Shown one piece after another: positions 1-9,237 of a stretch of DNA of 55,749 bases (position 1 is the first letter of the stretch; each line of letters starts with the position of its first letter). Source of the DNA: Gemmatimonadota bacterium (lineage in GTDB: Bacteria > Latescibacterota > UBA2968 > UBA8231); NCBI GenBank assembly GCA_002712305.1, contig PATE01000039.1:8518-64266 (forward strand), given 5' to 3'. The notes under the pieces were generated by a model. The model was not told where the DNA came from, did no database searches, and saw only the letters and a program-made list of their open reading frames with translations. Both the position numbers and the translations under genes were made by a program.

Positions 1-760
1 TGACTACCTGCCGTGTCACGATCCGCGTCTGCTCCGTATAGAAGCCGCCCACGGATTCGTCGTTGTACGAGGCGTACTGCGAATACAGGTATCCGCAGAG
101 GCTATCCACATTCGTCTCGTTCACGGTGAATGGAAAAACGAAACGCAGCACATCCCCCTCTGCCTCGGGGATCGTCCACCGGCGTACGACATCCGGTACG
201 GCGATGCGTGATGCAGCCATGGCTGGATAGAGGGCCGACAGAAGCACCACAGCGATGACGATCGTCGCCGACACGACGGCAGCGGTCGAGGAATAGTTGA
301 GAGAGACGCCAGCCAGCAGATCGAATCCCAGCAGCACCTTGCCCGTTCCCTGACCCAGCAGATAACCGAACACGACACTTAGAACAGCGTAGACGCAGGC
401 CTCGGCCAGGAACAGGAACGAGATATGAGCAGGGGCGAGGCCGACAGAGGAGTAGACCCCAATCTCCCGGAATCGCTCGTACACGGACCCCATCATCCCC
501 CATCATCGTATGGAGGACGATGAGAGCGGCGATGATCGCCGGCATGATCAGCGAACTCAGCCCTTCGATGGAGGTCACACCAATCGAGGTGAACGACCAC
601 GCCTCCAGCTTCTCATCGTCATCGACCATACCCGCCCTGAGGGCAAAACTCGTCCGCGCGAGAAATCGCCGGATGAGCTCCTCTCCGTCTACCCCCTCGT
701 CGAATCGCACGGCGATGGTGTACAACCAGCTTGCCGATCCCTGTTGGGCCGCGCTATGTT
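1..760 (-). pseudogene. FtsX/MacB-type ABC permease, C-terminal remnant (frameshifted, 5'-truncated)
   Basis: The minus strand encodes the C-terminal part of an FtsX-like permease: an extracytoplasmic stretch (YTIAVRFDEGVDGEEL) followed by hydrophobic segments and the family-typical phrase SVYERFREIGVYSSVGLAP. The phrase is in a different frame from the upstream part. The switch lies at a perfect 10-bp tandem duplication at 488-507; removing one copy restores one continuous frame to the left edge. The coding-like sequence fades near 760 with an in-frame stop at about 797, and no usual start codon or N-terminal transmembrane helix is present, so the 5' end is missing. The divergent symporter begins about 75 bp away. 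The gene continues beyond the left edge. It would have been the membrane part of a MacB-like efflux or lipoprotein system; now it is probably inactive, or the duplication is an assembly error. Confidence 0.7.
488..507. repeat. 10-bp perfect tandem duplication causing a frameshift
   Basis: The 10-mer CCCCATCATC occurs twice without a gap (488-497 and 498-507). It lies inside the permease remnant. A 10-bp insertion shifts the frame by one, exactly where the protein similarity jumps frame, so this is the lesion. Confidence 0.85.
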
Positions 761-835
761 TCGGCTGCCCTCCTGATCCGCCTATGCGAGGGCTCTATCC
801 CACCGAACCCCATCGCGCCACGGAGAGCCTCCACC

Positions 836-2347
836 ATGCGCAGGCCGTTGTACGTCCCAGCGCTGCTGGCCTTACTTGCGACCCCCGCCCTTGCCCAGGA
901 TGACACGTGGATTCAGACACGCCTGATCGCCCTCGACGAACTGTTCGGCGACACGGTCAATCTGATGGCGGCTTTCCTCTTCGCCGATTTCGGCACTGGC
1001 TTTCCCCTGATCGTCGGGGTTCTGTTCGGCGGTGGCATCTACTACAGCTTCTACTTCAAATGGTTGTCGATCCGTGGTTTCCGTCACGCCATCGACGTGC
1101 TTCGCGGTCGATATGACGACCCGAAGGATCCGGGTGAGATCACTCACTTTCAGGCTTTGTCGAGTGCCCTGTCAGCCACGATCGGTCTCGGCAATATCGC
1201 CGGTGTCGCCATCGCCGTGAGTCTCGGCGGTCCGGGAGCGGTGTTCTGGATGATCGTCACCGCCGTGTTCGGCATGTCGTCGAAACTGGCGTCCTGTACG
1301 CTGGCCATCATGTATCGTCGCACCACCGATGACGGCCATGTTTCCGGCGGCCCGATGTATTACCTGGAGAAGGGGCTGGCCCTCAAAGGCAAGGCCGAAT
1401 TTGGTCGCACGCTGGCTGTGATCTATGCCTTTCTCACCATCGGCGGCTCCTTCGGTGGTGGCAACATGTTCCAGGCCAATCAGACTCTCGAGATCCTGTC
1501 GACTGTCTCTCCGTGGTTCAAGGACAACAACTGGATCATGGGTCTCATCATGGCCTTCTTCGTCGGTCTCGTCATCATCGGCGGCATTCGCCGGATTGGG
1601 AGTGTCACGTCGAAGATCGTTCCTGCCATGTGTGTGCTGTATGTGGTCAGTTCCCTGTTCATCATTCTCATGAATGTGACGCAGGTGCCGGCCATGCTGG
1701 TGCGGATCGTCAGTGATGCCTTCACCGGACCTGCCATGTATGGCGGCTTCTTCGGTGTCCTGGTCATGGGAATCCGACGCGCCGCTTTCTCCAACGAAGC
1801 CGGCCTGGGTTCGGCCGCCTTCGCTCATGCAGCGGCCAAGACCGATGAACCTGCGCGTGAAGGCATGGTCGCCATGATCGGCCCCTTCATCGATACCATC
1901 GTCATCTGCTTGATGACGGCCCTCGTCTGCATGATCACGGGCGCCTATCAGTTGCCGGAGTATCAGTCAGGTGAGTTCATCGTCGGCGCGCGCATGACAG
2001 CTGCCGCCTTTGATTCGGCGATTCCCGGTGCACGCTACGTGCTCGCCCTGGCAGTGGTACTCTTCGCCTACTCGACGATGATCTCCTGGTCCTATTACGG
2101 TGAGAGGGCGTGGGAGTTCCTCTTTGGTCCGAGCACCATCCTCCTGTATCGCATGCTCTTCGTCGCCTTCGTCTTCATCGGCGCCGTGACGGCCCTCAAC
2201 AACGTCCTCGGCTTCTCGGATATGATGATCCTCGGCATGGCCTTCCCGAATATCATCGGGGGGATCATCCTCAGTCCGCAGATCAAAGCTGTGTTGGAGG
2301 ATTACTGGCAGCGGCTGCAGAGTGGGGAGATGAAACCGTTTCGCTAG
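836..2347 (+). CDS. Sodium:alanine/amino-acid symporter (AGCS family)
   Basis: A 503-residue polytopic membrane protein of the alanine or glycine:cation symporter family, which imports small neutral amino acids with Na+. The ATG at 836 is chosen because it yields a clear N-terminal signal-like segment (MRRPLYVPALLALLATPALA) after a GGAGAG stretch; the frame is open upstream but without coding character. Family hallmarks are seen: the N-terminal soluble-then-hydrophobic region with ALSATIGLGNIAGVAIA (about residues 115-131), GGPMYYLEKGL, GGGNMFQANQ and RAAFSNEAGLGSAAFAHAAA, the most conserved AGCS block. About ten hydrophobic segments can be counted. Length is usual for the family. It stands alone and converges on the next gene. 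Substrate cannot be read from sequence. Confidence 0.9.
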   Translation: MRRPLYVPALLALLATPALAQDDTWIQTRLIALDELFGDTVNLMAAFLFADFGTGFPLIVGVLFGGGIYYSFYFKWLSIRGFRHAIDVLRGRYDDPKDPGEITHFQALSSALSATIGLGNIAGVAIAVSLGGPGAVFWMIVTAVFGMSSKLASCTLAIMYRRTTDDGHVSGGPMYYLEKGLALKGKAEFGRTLAVIYAFLTIGGSFGGGNMFQANQTLEILSTVSPWFKDNNWIMGLIMAFFVGLVIIGGIRRIGSVTSKIVPAMCVLYVVSSLFIILMNVTQVPAMLVRIVSDAFTGPAMYGGFFGVLVMGIRRAAFSNEAGLGSAAFAHAAAKTDEPAREGMVAMIGPFIDTIVICLMTALVCMITGAYQLPEYQSGEFIVGARMTAAAFDSAIPGARYVLALAVVLFAYSTMISWSYYGERAWEFLFGPSTILLYRMLFVAFVFIGAVTALNNVLGFSDMMILGMAFPNIIGGIILSPQIKAVLEDYWQRLQSGEMKPFR

Positions 2348-2395
2348 CGCCGGCCACGACCGTCGAGAAACGGGGCGGCCCGGTGCGGGGCGCGA

Positions 2396-3787
2396 CTACA
2401 TATCGGAGCCGTCGTCGGCTGCCTGAATTCCGAGAAACTCGGGCTGGCGGCGCGGCGAAACACCTGCTGTCCCACCATGCATTCTCTGCATGGCTTCCAG
2501 AGCCACGTCAAAACGGTTTGCTGGGTGCCAGAGCATCCATCCATTGGCGCCCGCGTCACGGGTGGCGTGGATCTGCTCCGTCACATACCCCGCATCGAAG
2601 TCGGTGATTCGATAGGGAAAGGCCTGCAGCCAGGGCCGCACGTCGACGCCATGTGCCTCGGCCAGCGGCTGCAGTCGTCGTAGCCCCGCGCTCACCAGGT
2701 AATAGGGATAGTCAGCGGGACGTTCCACGCCCAGGAAGGGACCGTAGAAGTGAGACGGGTAGAGCATGGGACTGGCCACGTCCAGCAAAGGCAGCAGATC
2801 GGGCAACTTCTGACCGAGGCGTCGCAGATCTGCCTCTCTCCCCCAAGCGGCCACACCAAACAGATCGGCTGCCAACAGGACATTCGTGTCGATGAGCCGT
2901 CCTCGTGTCCGCGCCACAAACTCGGTGATCACGTCGTGTTTGGCCCGGTGCCACGTATCGAAATCGAATTGGGCGTCTGCCAGATCTCCTTCGGTCGGGA
3001 AGCGGACGTAGTCGAGTTGGATCTCATCGACCCCTAATCTCGCAACCTCTGAAACGATCTCGAGCAGGTAGTCCTGCACCTGAGGCAGTGATGGATCGAG
3101 CCATCCTTCTCCCCAGGGTGCACCGTCCCCCGCCAACGATCGAGGCCGCAGTTCCGGACGCACGGCAGCCAGACGTTCATCGTAGAAACAGGTCAGTCGT
3201 GCCACCACGTGCAGTCGTCGCTGATGCAGTTGACGCACCAGCGCCCTGGGACGTCGAATCGGCGCCAGAGAATCGACCTGCGTCGCCAGGGCCAGGGGAA
3301 TCCGCGAGGGATAACTCAGATCTCCCTGGCGATCCTTGATATCGAAGACGATCGTGTTGCCACCTACGGCGATCAGCGAGTCAGCCAGGGCCAGGATTCG
3401 CGAACTGCCGGCGACCCAGGCGGTGACATACAGCCCTCGAACTTCCGTACCGTCGGTCGCGATGCGGCCCCGATCGCCCGAATTCAACGGCACGCGCAGG
3501 GTTTGCCCCGGGATGAGTCGATCGTTTTCCATGCCGCTGGCGGTACGGATGCCCTCTGCCAGTTCACCGGTGGTGTAGAAATCCGTTGCCGGCAGCAGAC
3601 GAGCGGCGATACCGAGGAGAGACTCACCCCGGCGAACGACGATGGTCGTGTCCTGGCCGTCTCCGGATTCGGCAGAATGACCCGCAGTATCCGCCGCAGC
3701 GGAGTCACCAGGCGCCAACAGCAGCAGGCTCAGCACCAGCCAGGTTAGGCGAAGCAAGGGAATTGAGCGTGGATGGATGCGGGTCAT
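2396..3787 (-). CDS. Secreted LysM + putative glycoside hydrolase (DUF4015-like)
   Basis: A 463-residue exported protein. The ATG at 3787 (after an in-frame TTG at 3796) gives a signal peptide ending near GDSAAA. Residues about 45-105 resemble a LysM module (VVRRGESLLGIAARL ... GQTLRVPL), which binds glycan chains. The rest is a TIM-barrel glycosidase-like domain of the DUF4015 type: EVRGLYVTAWVAG, VFDIKDRQGDLSYPS, GVDEIQLDYVRFPT and SPMLYPSHFYGPF are characteristic. The acidic residues of the EIQLDYVRFP strand lie where the family's catalytic residues are expected. A role in peptidoglycan or extracellular polysaccharide handling is inferred. It is transcribed toward the symporter end. Confidence 0.8.
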   Translation of the reverse strand: MTRIHPRSIPLLRLTWLVLSLLLLAPGDSAAADTAGHSAESGDGQDTTIVVRRGESLLGIAARLLPATDFYTTGELAEGIRTASGMENDRLIPGQTLRVPLNSGDRGRIATDGTEVRGLYVTAWVAGSSRILALADSLIAVGGNTIVFDIKDRQGDLSYPSRIPLALATQVDSLAPIRRPRALVRQLHQRRLHVVARLTCFYDERLAAVRPELRPRSLAGDGAPWGEGWLDPSLPQVQDYLLEIVSEVARLGVDEIQLDYVRFPTEGDLADAQFDFDTWHRAKHDVITEFVARTRGRLIDTNVLLAADLFGVAAWGREADLRRLGQKLPDLLPLLDVASPMLYPSHFYGPFLGVERPADYPYYLVSAGLRRLQPLAEAHGVDVRPWLQAFPYRITDFDAGYVTEQIHATRDAGANGWMLWHPANRFDVALEAMQRMHGGTAGVSPRRQPEFLGIQAADDGSDM

Positions 3788-3883
3788 CGGCAGCAAGCGA
3801 CGGCGGTAGAAGTTGTAAAAGTCTTTAGAAAAACAGGTACTTAGGGAAGCTAACGATGCCGGGATGGATCGGCAACGAAATCC

Positions 3884-5638
3884 TCAGATGGCCCAGCGAA
3901 CCAACTCGGTACCCACCGCCAGATAGATCACACCCGCCGCAGTGACGGCCATCGAGTTCACCCGTCCTGGCGTGTCGCCCACATCCTCGACCTGCCCCGT
4001 GGTGGGTACGATTCGCCACACATGGTCCTCCGAAAAAGCTGCAATACAGCCATCCGGCAAGCTATCCACGTAACGGATCGGTGCCCCAACCGGGATCGGC
4101 CGGTCCAGGCGCTGTGGGGCAGGTCGATAGAACTGAACTGCGTCACCGATGGCGATGGCCACATAGTCACCTCCCGTGGCCGCGACCGATGTCAGCGAGG
4201 TCCCCATGTCGAACTCGTGCTGCCAGGTGATCCTCCCCGTGCAGTCCCAGACGACGAAGTGGGGTGCCACCGTCTTGGGGGCCAGGCCATTGGCCTGACC
4301 GCCGGTGATGAAGTAAACGGAGGTTGCATCAGCCGCCACCGACATCACCGCTTGCTCGGGCACCGGATCATACCAGCAGGACATCTCATGGGTATCGACA
4401 TCGATCTTCGATAGACCTCCGCCATACACACCATAGGCAGCCATCCAGCCACTCCACACGTGCCCGTCGGGGCCGACTACACTCTTCCCGGAGGGTCGGA
4501 TGAGCCGCGGGCTCACCGATTCGAGTGTCACGGGATTCGAGTTGTCGAGTTGTCCCCACTCTGACGCGGGGTCGTATACGACATGGTCACCGCCGGAGTA
4601 GGTAGCCAGATACAATCGCCCGTGAGCGAAGGCCATTCCGTACACTTCGCCACTGTTGTCGGTAACCACCTGCGAGTTCCACGAGGTTCTTGTGTCGGGT
4701 TCGTGACGGAAGATGGTCTGACCGAAACCGGCAGCCCCCCAGATATTCCCCGCCTCGTCGGCGGTGATCGTCAGGATCTGCGTCGCCGGTCGCTGCGCCG
4801 GAATCGGGCACAATTCAGGTGCCTCGTGGCCACCGTCATCGACATAGTATTCCTGCCCTCGGTTCACCAGCCACGACCCGCTCGCCAGCGGTGTGTGCAC
4901 CCGCATGCCACCGTATCGACTCGGTGGCGCCGGCGGATTCGTCAGTTGGTCGCTTCGATCCTGTTCGAGGCGTTCGAAGGTTGCACTGTCGTAACACACG
5001 GCCTGATCCCCTGACTGCAGGCTGATGAATCCGTCGCCCACTCCGCGAACCGCCGCACCCGTAGGGCCGAGCGACTGCGTCTGCCCGGATTCGATGTTCC
5101 ACAACGTCTGGTGAGGGTTGGCCGTGCCACAGGACACCAGGATGTGACCCGGCACGCCACCATAGACCATGCGACTGTACAGATTGTCAGATTCATCTGA
5201 CATGCGGCCCATGTTCTGCAGCTCGTGACGGTGCGGATCGTATCTGAGCAGGACACAGCCGGGATAGGTGCCCCCATACACGAGTCCGTCAGAGCCGATA
5301 CAGAGATTCCAGATATACGCTTCGTCCGGATCACGCAGCGGCTCCGCCCACGTGCGCGACGCAAGATCCAGACAGTGCAGATATCCATATGTCCCACACG
5401 TGCCGATGAGCAGTTTTTCGTCACGCCAATTGAGGACCGCCCACGCGCCGCTGTCGCCGGGCAGCGGAATGTCCTCTCCCTCCCCGGACGCTGGATCGAT
5501 GAGGATCAGGTTTCCCGTTGCGCCAGCGGCGAAGTTCGACAGGACCACCTTCTCGCGTCCGTCCACCGGGTCGATGAAGGAACCGATGCCGAGGATCTGG
5601 AAATTGCGGCAGGGCTGGCCGAGTGATTCAGTCTCCAT
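3884..5638 (-). CDS. Large beta-propeller protein, cytoplasmic-looking
   Basis: A 584-residue protein without signal peptide, built of repeats of about 45 residues with patterns such as GNLILIDPASGEG, GYLHCLDLASRTW, VYGMAFAHGRLYLATYSGG and NSMAVTAAGVIYLAVG. These are WD40/NHL/PQQ-like propeller blades, probably seven or more. The ATG at 5638 is preferred over GTG at 5674 because it follows the stop of the upstream gene by 4 bp and has AAAGG about 10 bases upstream. Such proteins in related genomes are usually annotated as ligand-binding or streptogramin-lyase-like; no catalytic site is recognised. It likely forms an operon with the 216-residue gene before it. Confidence 0.75.
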   Translation of the reverse strand: METESLGQPCRNFQILGIGSFIDPVDGREKVVLSNFAAGATGNLILIDPASGEGEDIPLPGDSGAWAVLNWRDEKLLIGTCGTYGYLHCLDLASRTWAEPLRDPDEAYIWNLCIGSDGLVYGGTYPGCVLLRYDPHRHELQNMGRMSDESDNLYSRMVYGGVPGHILVSCGTANPHQTLWNIESGQTQSLGPTGAAVRGVGDGFISLQSGDQAVCYDSATFERLEQDRSDQLTNPPAPPSRYGGMRVHTPLASGSWLVNRGQEYYVDDGGHEAPELCPIPAQRPATQILTITADEAGNIWGAAGFGQTIFRHEPDTRTSWNSQVVTDNSGEVYGMAFAHGRLYLATYSGGDHVVYDPASEWGQLDNSNPVTLESVSPRLIRPSGKSVVGPDGHVWSGWMAAYGVYGGGLSKIDVDTHEMSCWYDPVPEQAVMSVAADATSVYFITGGQANGLAPKTVAPHFVVWDCTGRITWQHEFDMGTSLTSVAATGGDYVAIAIGDAVQFYRPAPQRLDRPIPVGAPIRYVDSLPDGCIAAFSEDHVWRIVPTTGQVEDVGDTPGRVNSMAVTAAGVIYLAVGTELVRWAI

Positions 5639-5642
5639 GGGA

Positions 5643-6293
5643 TCAACCTTTGGCGATCGGTGCATTCGAGACACTTGTGGCGAGCTTCTTCAAGAGAGAC
5701 TGCAGACCGCGACAGTCCTGTTCTCCCTGCTGCAGGAACTTCGTCCACTTCGCCTTGGCCGTACCTGTGATCGACGAGTACGCGTCGTGTTTGAACAGTT
5801 GCTGGCGAACATACCGGATGCGTTGTGCCGTCTGTTTCGAGCCCACTTGACGAGAGATCGGCAGATCCGCCTTGCGCATGAAGTCGACGAGTGTCGGCCC
5901 CCGACGCCGGCGGGTGTCGCCTGCGAGCGTCTGTAGCAGCACCGGCCGAACGTCGGTCAGCACCTGCGAGAGACGCTCCTGGTGGCAGGAGTGTTGGGTG
6001 GTTTGATCGTGCAGATCCGCACCGAAGACGATGAGCATGCGGTCGTCACGTTCACAGCGTTCGATCAATTCCTCCACCTGGTCTTCGAAGTGGCGTATCT
6101 GCAGATCCTTGGCCAGGGCAGCATCAGCGAAGACCGTGTCCGTGACCACGTGTTGGAGGTGGTCGTCGTCGACCATCGTGAACAGCACAGGGGGTCCTTC
6201 GGGCGCAGCCTTGACGTCGACATAGATGGAGCGCTGCAGCAGGTGGGCGGATGGCAGAGCCCGAATATCGAAGTCTTGAGCGAATCGTCCCAT
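5643..6293 (-). CDS. Hypothetical protein, 216 aa
   Basis: I do not recognise this family. The protein is soluble, has no signal peptide or transmembrane segment, and divides into an N-terminal alpha/beta-looking half (SIYVDVKAAPEGPPVLFTMVD, DDRMLIVFGADLHD) and a basic C-terminal half rich in Lys, Arg and Gln (VGSKQTAQRIRYVRQQL, TAKAKWTKFLQQGEQD) suggesting helices and possibly nucleic-acid contact. The ATG at 6293 lacks a clear Shine-Dalgarno. It precedes the beta-propeller gene by 4 bp, so co-transcription is likely, and it is divergent from the phosphate transporter. A stray ORF is unlikely given the length, codon third-position bias and tight spacing. Confidence 0.55.
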   Translation of the reverse strand: MGRFAQDFDIRALPSAHLLQRSIYVDVKAAPEGPPVLFTMVDDDHLQHVVTDTVFADAALAKDLQIRHFEDQVEELIERCERDDRMLIVFGADLHDQTTQHSCHQERLSQVLTDVRPVLLQTLAGDTRRRRGPTLVDFMRKADLPISRQVGSKQTAQRIRYVRQQLFKHDAYSSITGTAKAKWTKFLQQGEQDCRGLQSLLKKLATSVSNAPIAKG

Positions 6294-6453
6294 CTGAGGA
6301 GACTAACTCGACGGTGCGATCTGCGTCCAGTTTTGCATGTCCTTGCTGACCTGTCGAAATCCCAAGTCAAGTCATTGCAAAACCCTCGTGAATGGTTCAA
6401 TTTCCGGATTACTGATCACATGCGGTGCACCCTATGTATAGGCCTTTGAACGG

Positions 6454-7542
6454 ATGAGTATTCCGGACCGCCTGAAGCCACTGCTGGTCGTCCTGTATCT
6501 GTACCTATTCCTCTACAGCATCAAACTGCTCGGTCACTCCTTCAAGCTTTTTGGGAAGGGATTCGCCGAGACGTTGCTGAATCTGACGTCCGATCCCTTC
6601 GTCGGACTGCTCACGGGCATCGTCGCCACCACCCTGGTTCAAAGCTCTTCGACCACCACATCCATCGTGGTCGGTCTCGTCGCTGGTGGAGGCCTGTCTC
6701 TGACGACAGCCATTCCCATCATCATGGGCGCCAACATCGGCACCACGATTACGAACACACTCGTATCGGTTGGTCATGTGGGTGACCGCGTAGAATTCCG
6801 CCGCGCCTTTTCAGCCGGTGTCGTCCACGACTTCTTCAACATCAGCGCCGTCGTCGTGTTGTTTCCACTAGAACTGCGCTATGGCATCATCGCCCGGTCG
6901 GCCACGTGGTTGGAGCAAGGATTTGCAGGTGTGGGTGGCGTCAAACTGTTCAACCCCCTCAAGGCGATCATCAATCCCGCCATCGCCCTGACAGATTCTC
7001 TGCTGGGGGGGGTGCCCTACGTCGCTGTCGTGATGGCCGTGATCGCGGCCATCTTCATGTTCGGCTCTCTCGCGGGGCTGATCCGCACGATGAGATCTCT
7101 GATGCTGAATCGTATCGAGGTCATCATCCACCGTTACCTGTTCCGCAATGATGTCTTCGGGCTCATCTTCGGCATCATCATGACCATCATGGTGCAGAGC
7201 AGCTCGATCACGACATCCCTCATCGTTCCCCTGGCAGGTGCGGGATTGGTGACGCTTCGGCAGATCTTCCCGTACACGCTCGGTGCCAATCTTGGCACGA
7301 CGGTGACCGCCATGCTCGCCGCCCTGGCTACACAACACGAAGTGGCGATTACGGTCGCCTTTTCTCACTTGGTTTTTAATATTCTCGGCATATCGATCTT
7401 CTATCCGTTGAAGCAGCTTCCGATCTCACTGGCCAACTTCGTGGGCTCCTATGCCAGTCAGTCGAAAAGCCATCTGATCGGGTTTGTGTCGGGTTATCTT
7501 GGCCTGTACCTGGTTCCCCTGGCCTTCATCATCTTCAGATAG
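6454..7542 (+). CDS. Na/Pi cotransporter family protein (NptA/YjbB-like)
   Basis: A 362-residue membrane protein with two inverted NaPi-II modules (PF02690 type). Each module carries the hallmark QSSS-Thr motif: QSSSTTTS starting at Q63 and QSSSITTS starting at Q248, each followed by a GANIGTT or GANLGTT segment. These residues form the Na+ and phosphate sites in SLC34/NptA proteins. Many YjbB-like relatives carry a fused C-terminal PhoU domain; here that domain is a separate gene immediately downstream (7577-8248), starting about 35 bp after the stop. Probable role: Na+-linked phosphate transport, import or export. About eight to nine hydrophobic helices are visible. ATG start taken; no strong RBS seen. 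Confidence 0.9.
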   Translation: MSIPDRLKPLLVVLYLYLFLYSIKLLGHSFKLFGKGFAETLLNLTSDPFVGLLTGIVATTLVQSSSTTTSIVVGLVAGGGLSLTTAIPIIMGANIGTTITNTLVSVGHVGDRVEFRRAFSAGVVHDFFNISAVVVLFPLELRYGIIARSATWLEQGFAGVGGVKLFNPLKAIINPAIALTDSLLGGVPYVAVVMAVIAAIFMFGSLAGLIRTMRSLMLNRIEVIIHRYLFRNDVFGLIFGIIMTIMVQSSSITTSLIVPLAGAGLVTLRQIFPYTLGANLGTTVTAMLAALATQHEVAITVAFSHLVFNILGISIFYPLKQLPISLANFVGSYASQSKSHLIGFVSGYLGLYLVPLAFIIFR

Positions 7543-7576
7543 AGAACGTCAACTTCGCGGCACGAGAGGTCTTGGT

Positions 7577-8248
7577 ATGTGGAAGAGCATCATCGAGTTG
7601 TGGAAGTCAGATAACCTGCTGGCGCAGGCGTGGCAGGACACGTATCGGATGCTGGACATCGATCAGGAGATGTTCGGCCAGGCCGTGGAGTCTCTGCGAC
7701 ACAGTGACGACAGCGCCGATGCACGCGACGCGATCCTTGCCCGTGACAAGGAGGTGGACGAATTCGAGCAGGAGGTTCGCCGCAAGGTGCTGACCCATTG
7801 CAGTGTTCGTGCCGGCTCAGACCTGACCGGATCGATGATGCTGGTGACCATCGTCATCGACATCGAACGCATCGGCGACTACACCAAGAACATCGTGGAA
7901 CTGGCTCGCAGCTATCCGAGTCGCCTGGAAGCCGGCCCCCTGGAGGACGATCTCCAGCGAATCGAGGCGACAGTGACGTCGAACTTCGATCTCACACGCA
8001 AGGCCATCGAGAACAGCGATGAGGAGATGGCGAACCAGGTGCTGACCGAAACGAAATGGGTCAGCAAGCTGTGCGACGATCGTGTGCGTGATCTGGTCGC
8101 CGCGCCGGTGGGGGAAATGACGGTGAATCAGTCGACGGCGCTGGCGCTGTATTTCCGCCAGTTGAAGCGCATCAACAGCCATCTGGGTGATGTGGCCACA
8201 GCCGTTGTGAATCCTTTTGACCGCATCGGTTTCAAGCCCAAGGCGTAG
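7577..8248 (+). CDS. PhoU domain protein
   Basis: A 223-residue all-helical protein resembling PhoU. Typical features are the acidic helix HSDDSADARDAILARDKEVD, EVRRKVLTHCSVR and the second-helix signature IVIDIERIGDYTKNIVELA, which matches the PhoU E/DxxxD metal-binding pattern. The ATG at 7577 is chosen by homology; longer in-frame starts run into the transporter gene. PhoU proteins damp phosphate uptake and signal to PhoR; beside a Na/Pi cotransporter such domains probably regulate that carrier. It forms a two-gene operon with the transporter. The C-terminus (NPFDRIGFKPKA) is short and polar. Confidence 0.88.
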   Translation: MWKSIIELWKSDNLLAQAWQDTYRMLDIDQEMFGQAVESLRHSDDSADARDAILARDKEVDEFEQEVRRKVLTHCSVRAGSDLTGSMMLVTIVIDIERIGDYTKNIVELARSYPSRLEAGPLEDDLQRIEATVTSNFDLTRKAIENSDEEMANQVLTETKWVSKLCDDRVRDLVAAPVGEMTVNQSTALALYFRQLKRINSHLGDVATAVVNPFDRIGFKPKA

Positions 8249-8301
8249 TTCACACTCTCGGCTGAACCGCACAGCTGGCCCACACTGTCCGTGCGAGACC
8301 C

Positions 8302-8316
8302 GGTGAAATAGTCACC
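8302..8316. terminator. Small hairpin between convergent genes
   Basis: GGTGA (8302-8306) and TCACC (8312-8316) form a 5-bp stem with a 5-base loop, followed by CTGTTT. It could end PhoU transcription, but the stem is short and overlaps the stop of the opposing GNAT gene. Confidence 0.25.
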
Positions 8317-9229
8317 CTGTTTCAGGCATGAACGTCGGCAGCGTCACCCCTCGCATAGGTGGACTGTCCCCACGCACCTGGGCAACATGTAGTTCGCAGT
8401 TACGACCACCCCATCCATAGGCCTGCTGCACCAGATCGCCGCATTCTACGGGAATCTGAAAAACCACCGAAGTTCCCCTGCGACGGTCCAATTCAGCCAG
8501 AAGTAGAGCTTCCGCCGTCGCCTCATCCACGGCGACCCCCGGCCCCAGCATCAAGCCCGAGGAGGTGAGAAATCCACCGAGGGTGCCGTCGGGTCGGGTG
8601 CAGACGGACGTGTGCCAGAATCCGGCGGCGTTTTGCAGGAAGTAGTGGAAGTCACTGGCGCGGGAGATGCCACTCAACTCCGATTCTAGCGCTTCCATGG
8701 CCTCCACATCCACCGCATCGGCAGGGCGGACCGCAGGTGATGGCCTACCGACAGGCAGTCCCTGCGAGGGCACCTCGAGTTGTATGTCCTGGAAGGTCCT
8801 TCGAGGCACGAACCCGGCCCGCGTATACAGCGAGAAGGAATCGAGATTCAGGGCACTGGAGACGAGCCGCACCGGCTGCGACACCTCATCGGCTATATCG
8901 GTGATCCACTTCAGCAGACATCGCGCCACGCCCTGGCCGAAATAGTCCGGATGGACGGTCATGATGCCAAGCGACATATGGGTCGGCCGAGTGTGATAGA
9001 AGCAGATCCCCGCCAGTCGCCCAGCCGAATGATCGGCTGCGACGACGGCGGTACTGCCTTCCATCTGGGAATAAACCTGATAGAACACATCGGCTTGCGA
9101 AGAAGCGCCGGCGAAGATCGGTGGCATGGCATGCGACTGATACCAGGTGTTGAGCGACAGATAGATGAGCTCGGCGATCTCCTCCCGATCCTCCTCGGCT
9201 ACCTGACGAAGTTCAATACCCTCGCTCAT
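8312..9229 (-). CDS. GNAT N-acetyltransferase (tandem GNAT-like)
   Basis: A 305-residue protein. The N-terminal half is a recognisable GNAT domain: an N-terminal IELRQVAEEDREEIAELI segment, then the acetyl-CoA binding motif MTVHPDYFGQGVARCLLKW (Q-x-x-G-x-A) near residues 88-106 and SFSLYTRAGFVPRRTF (motif B). The C-terminal half (about 160-305) has no second clean CoA motif but is the size of a degenerate second GNAT fold, as in many two-domain acetyltransferases. Substrate is unknown. It follows xthA on the same strand with an 8-bp gap, so they may be co-transcribed. Confidence 0.8.
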   Translation of the reverse strand: MSEGIELRQVAEEDREEIAELIYLSLNTWYQSHAMPPIFAGASSQADVFYQVYSQMEGSTAVVAADHSAGRLAGICFYHTRPTHMSLGIMTVHPDYFGQGVARCLLKWITDIADEVSQPVRLVSSALNLDSFSLYTRAGFVPRRTFQDIQLEVPSQGLPVGRPSPAVRPADAVDVEAMEALESELSGISRASDFHYFLQNAAGFWHTSVCTRPDGTLGGFLTSSGLMLGPGVAVDEATAEALLLAELDRRRGTSVVFQIPVECGDLVQQAYGWGGRNCELHVAQVRGDSPPMRGVTLPTFMPETG

Positions 9230-9237
9230 CTCTGGGC

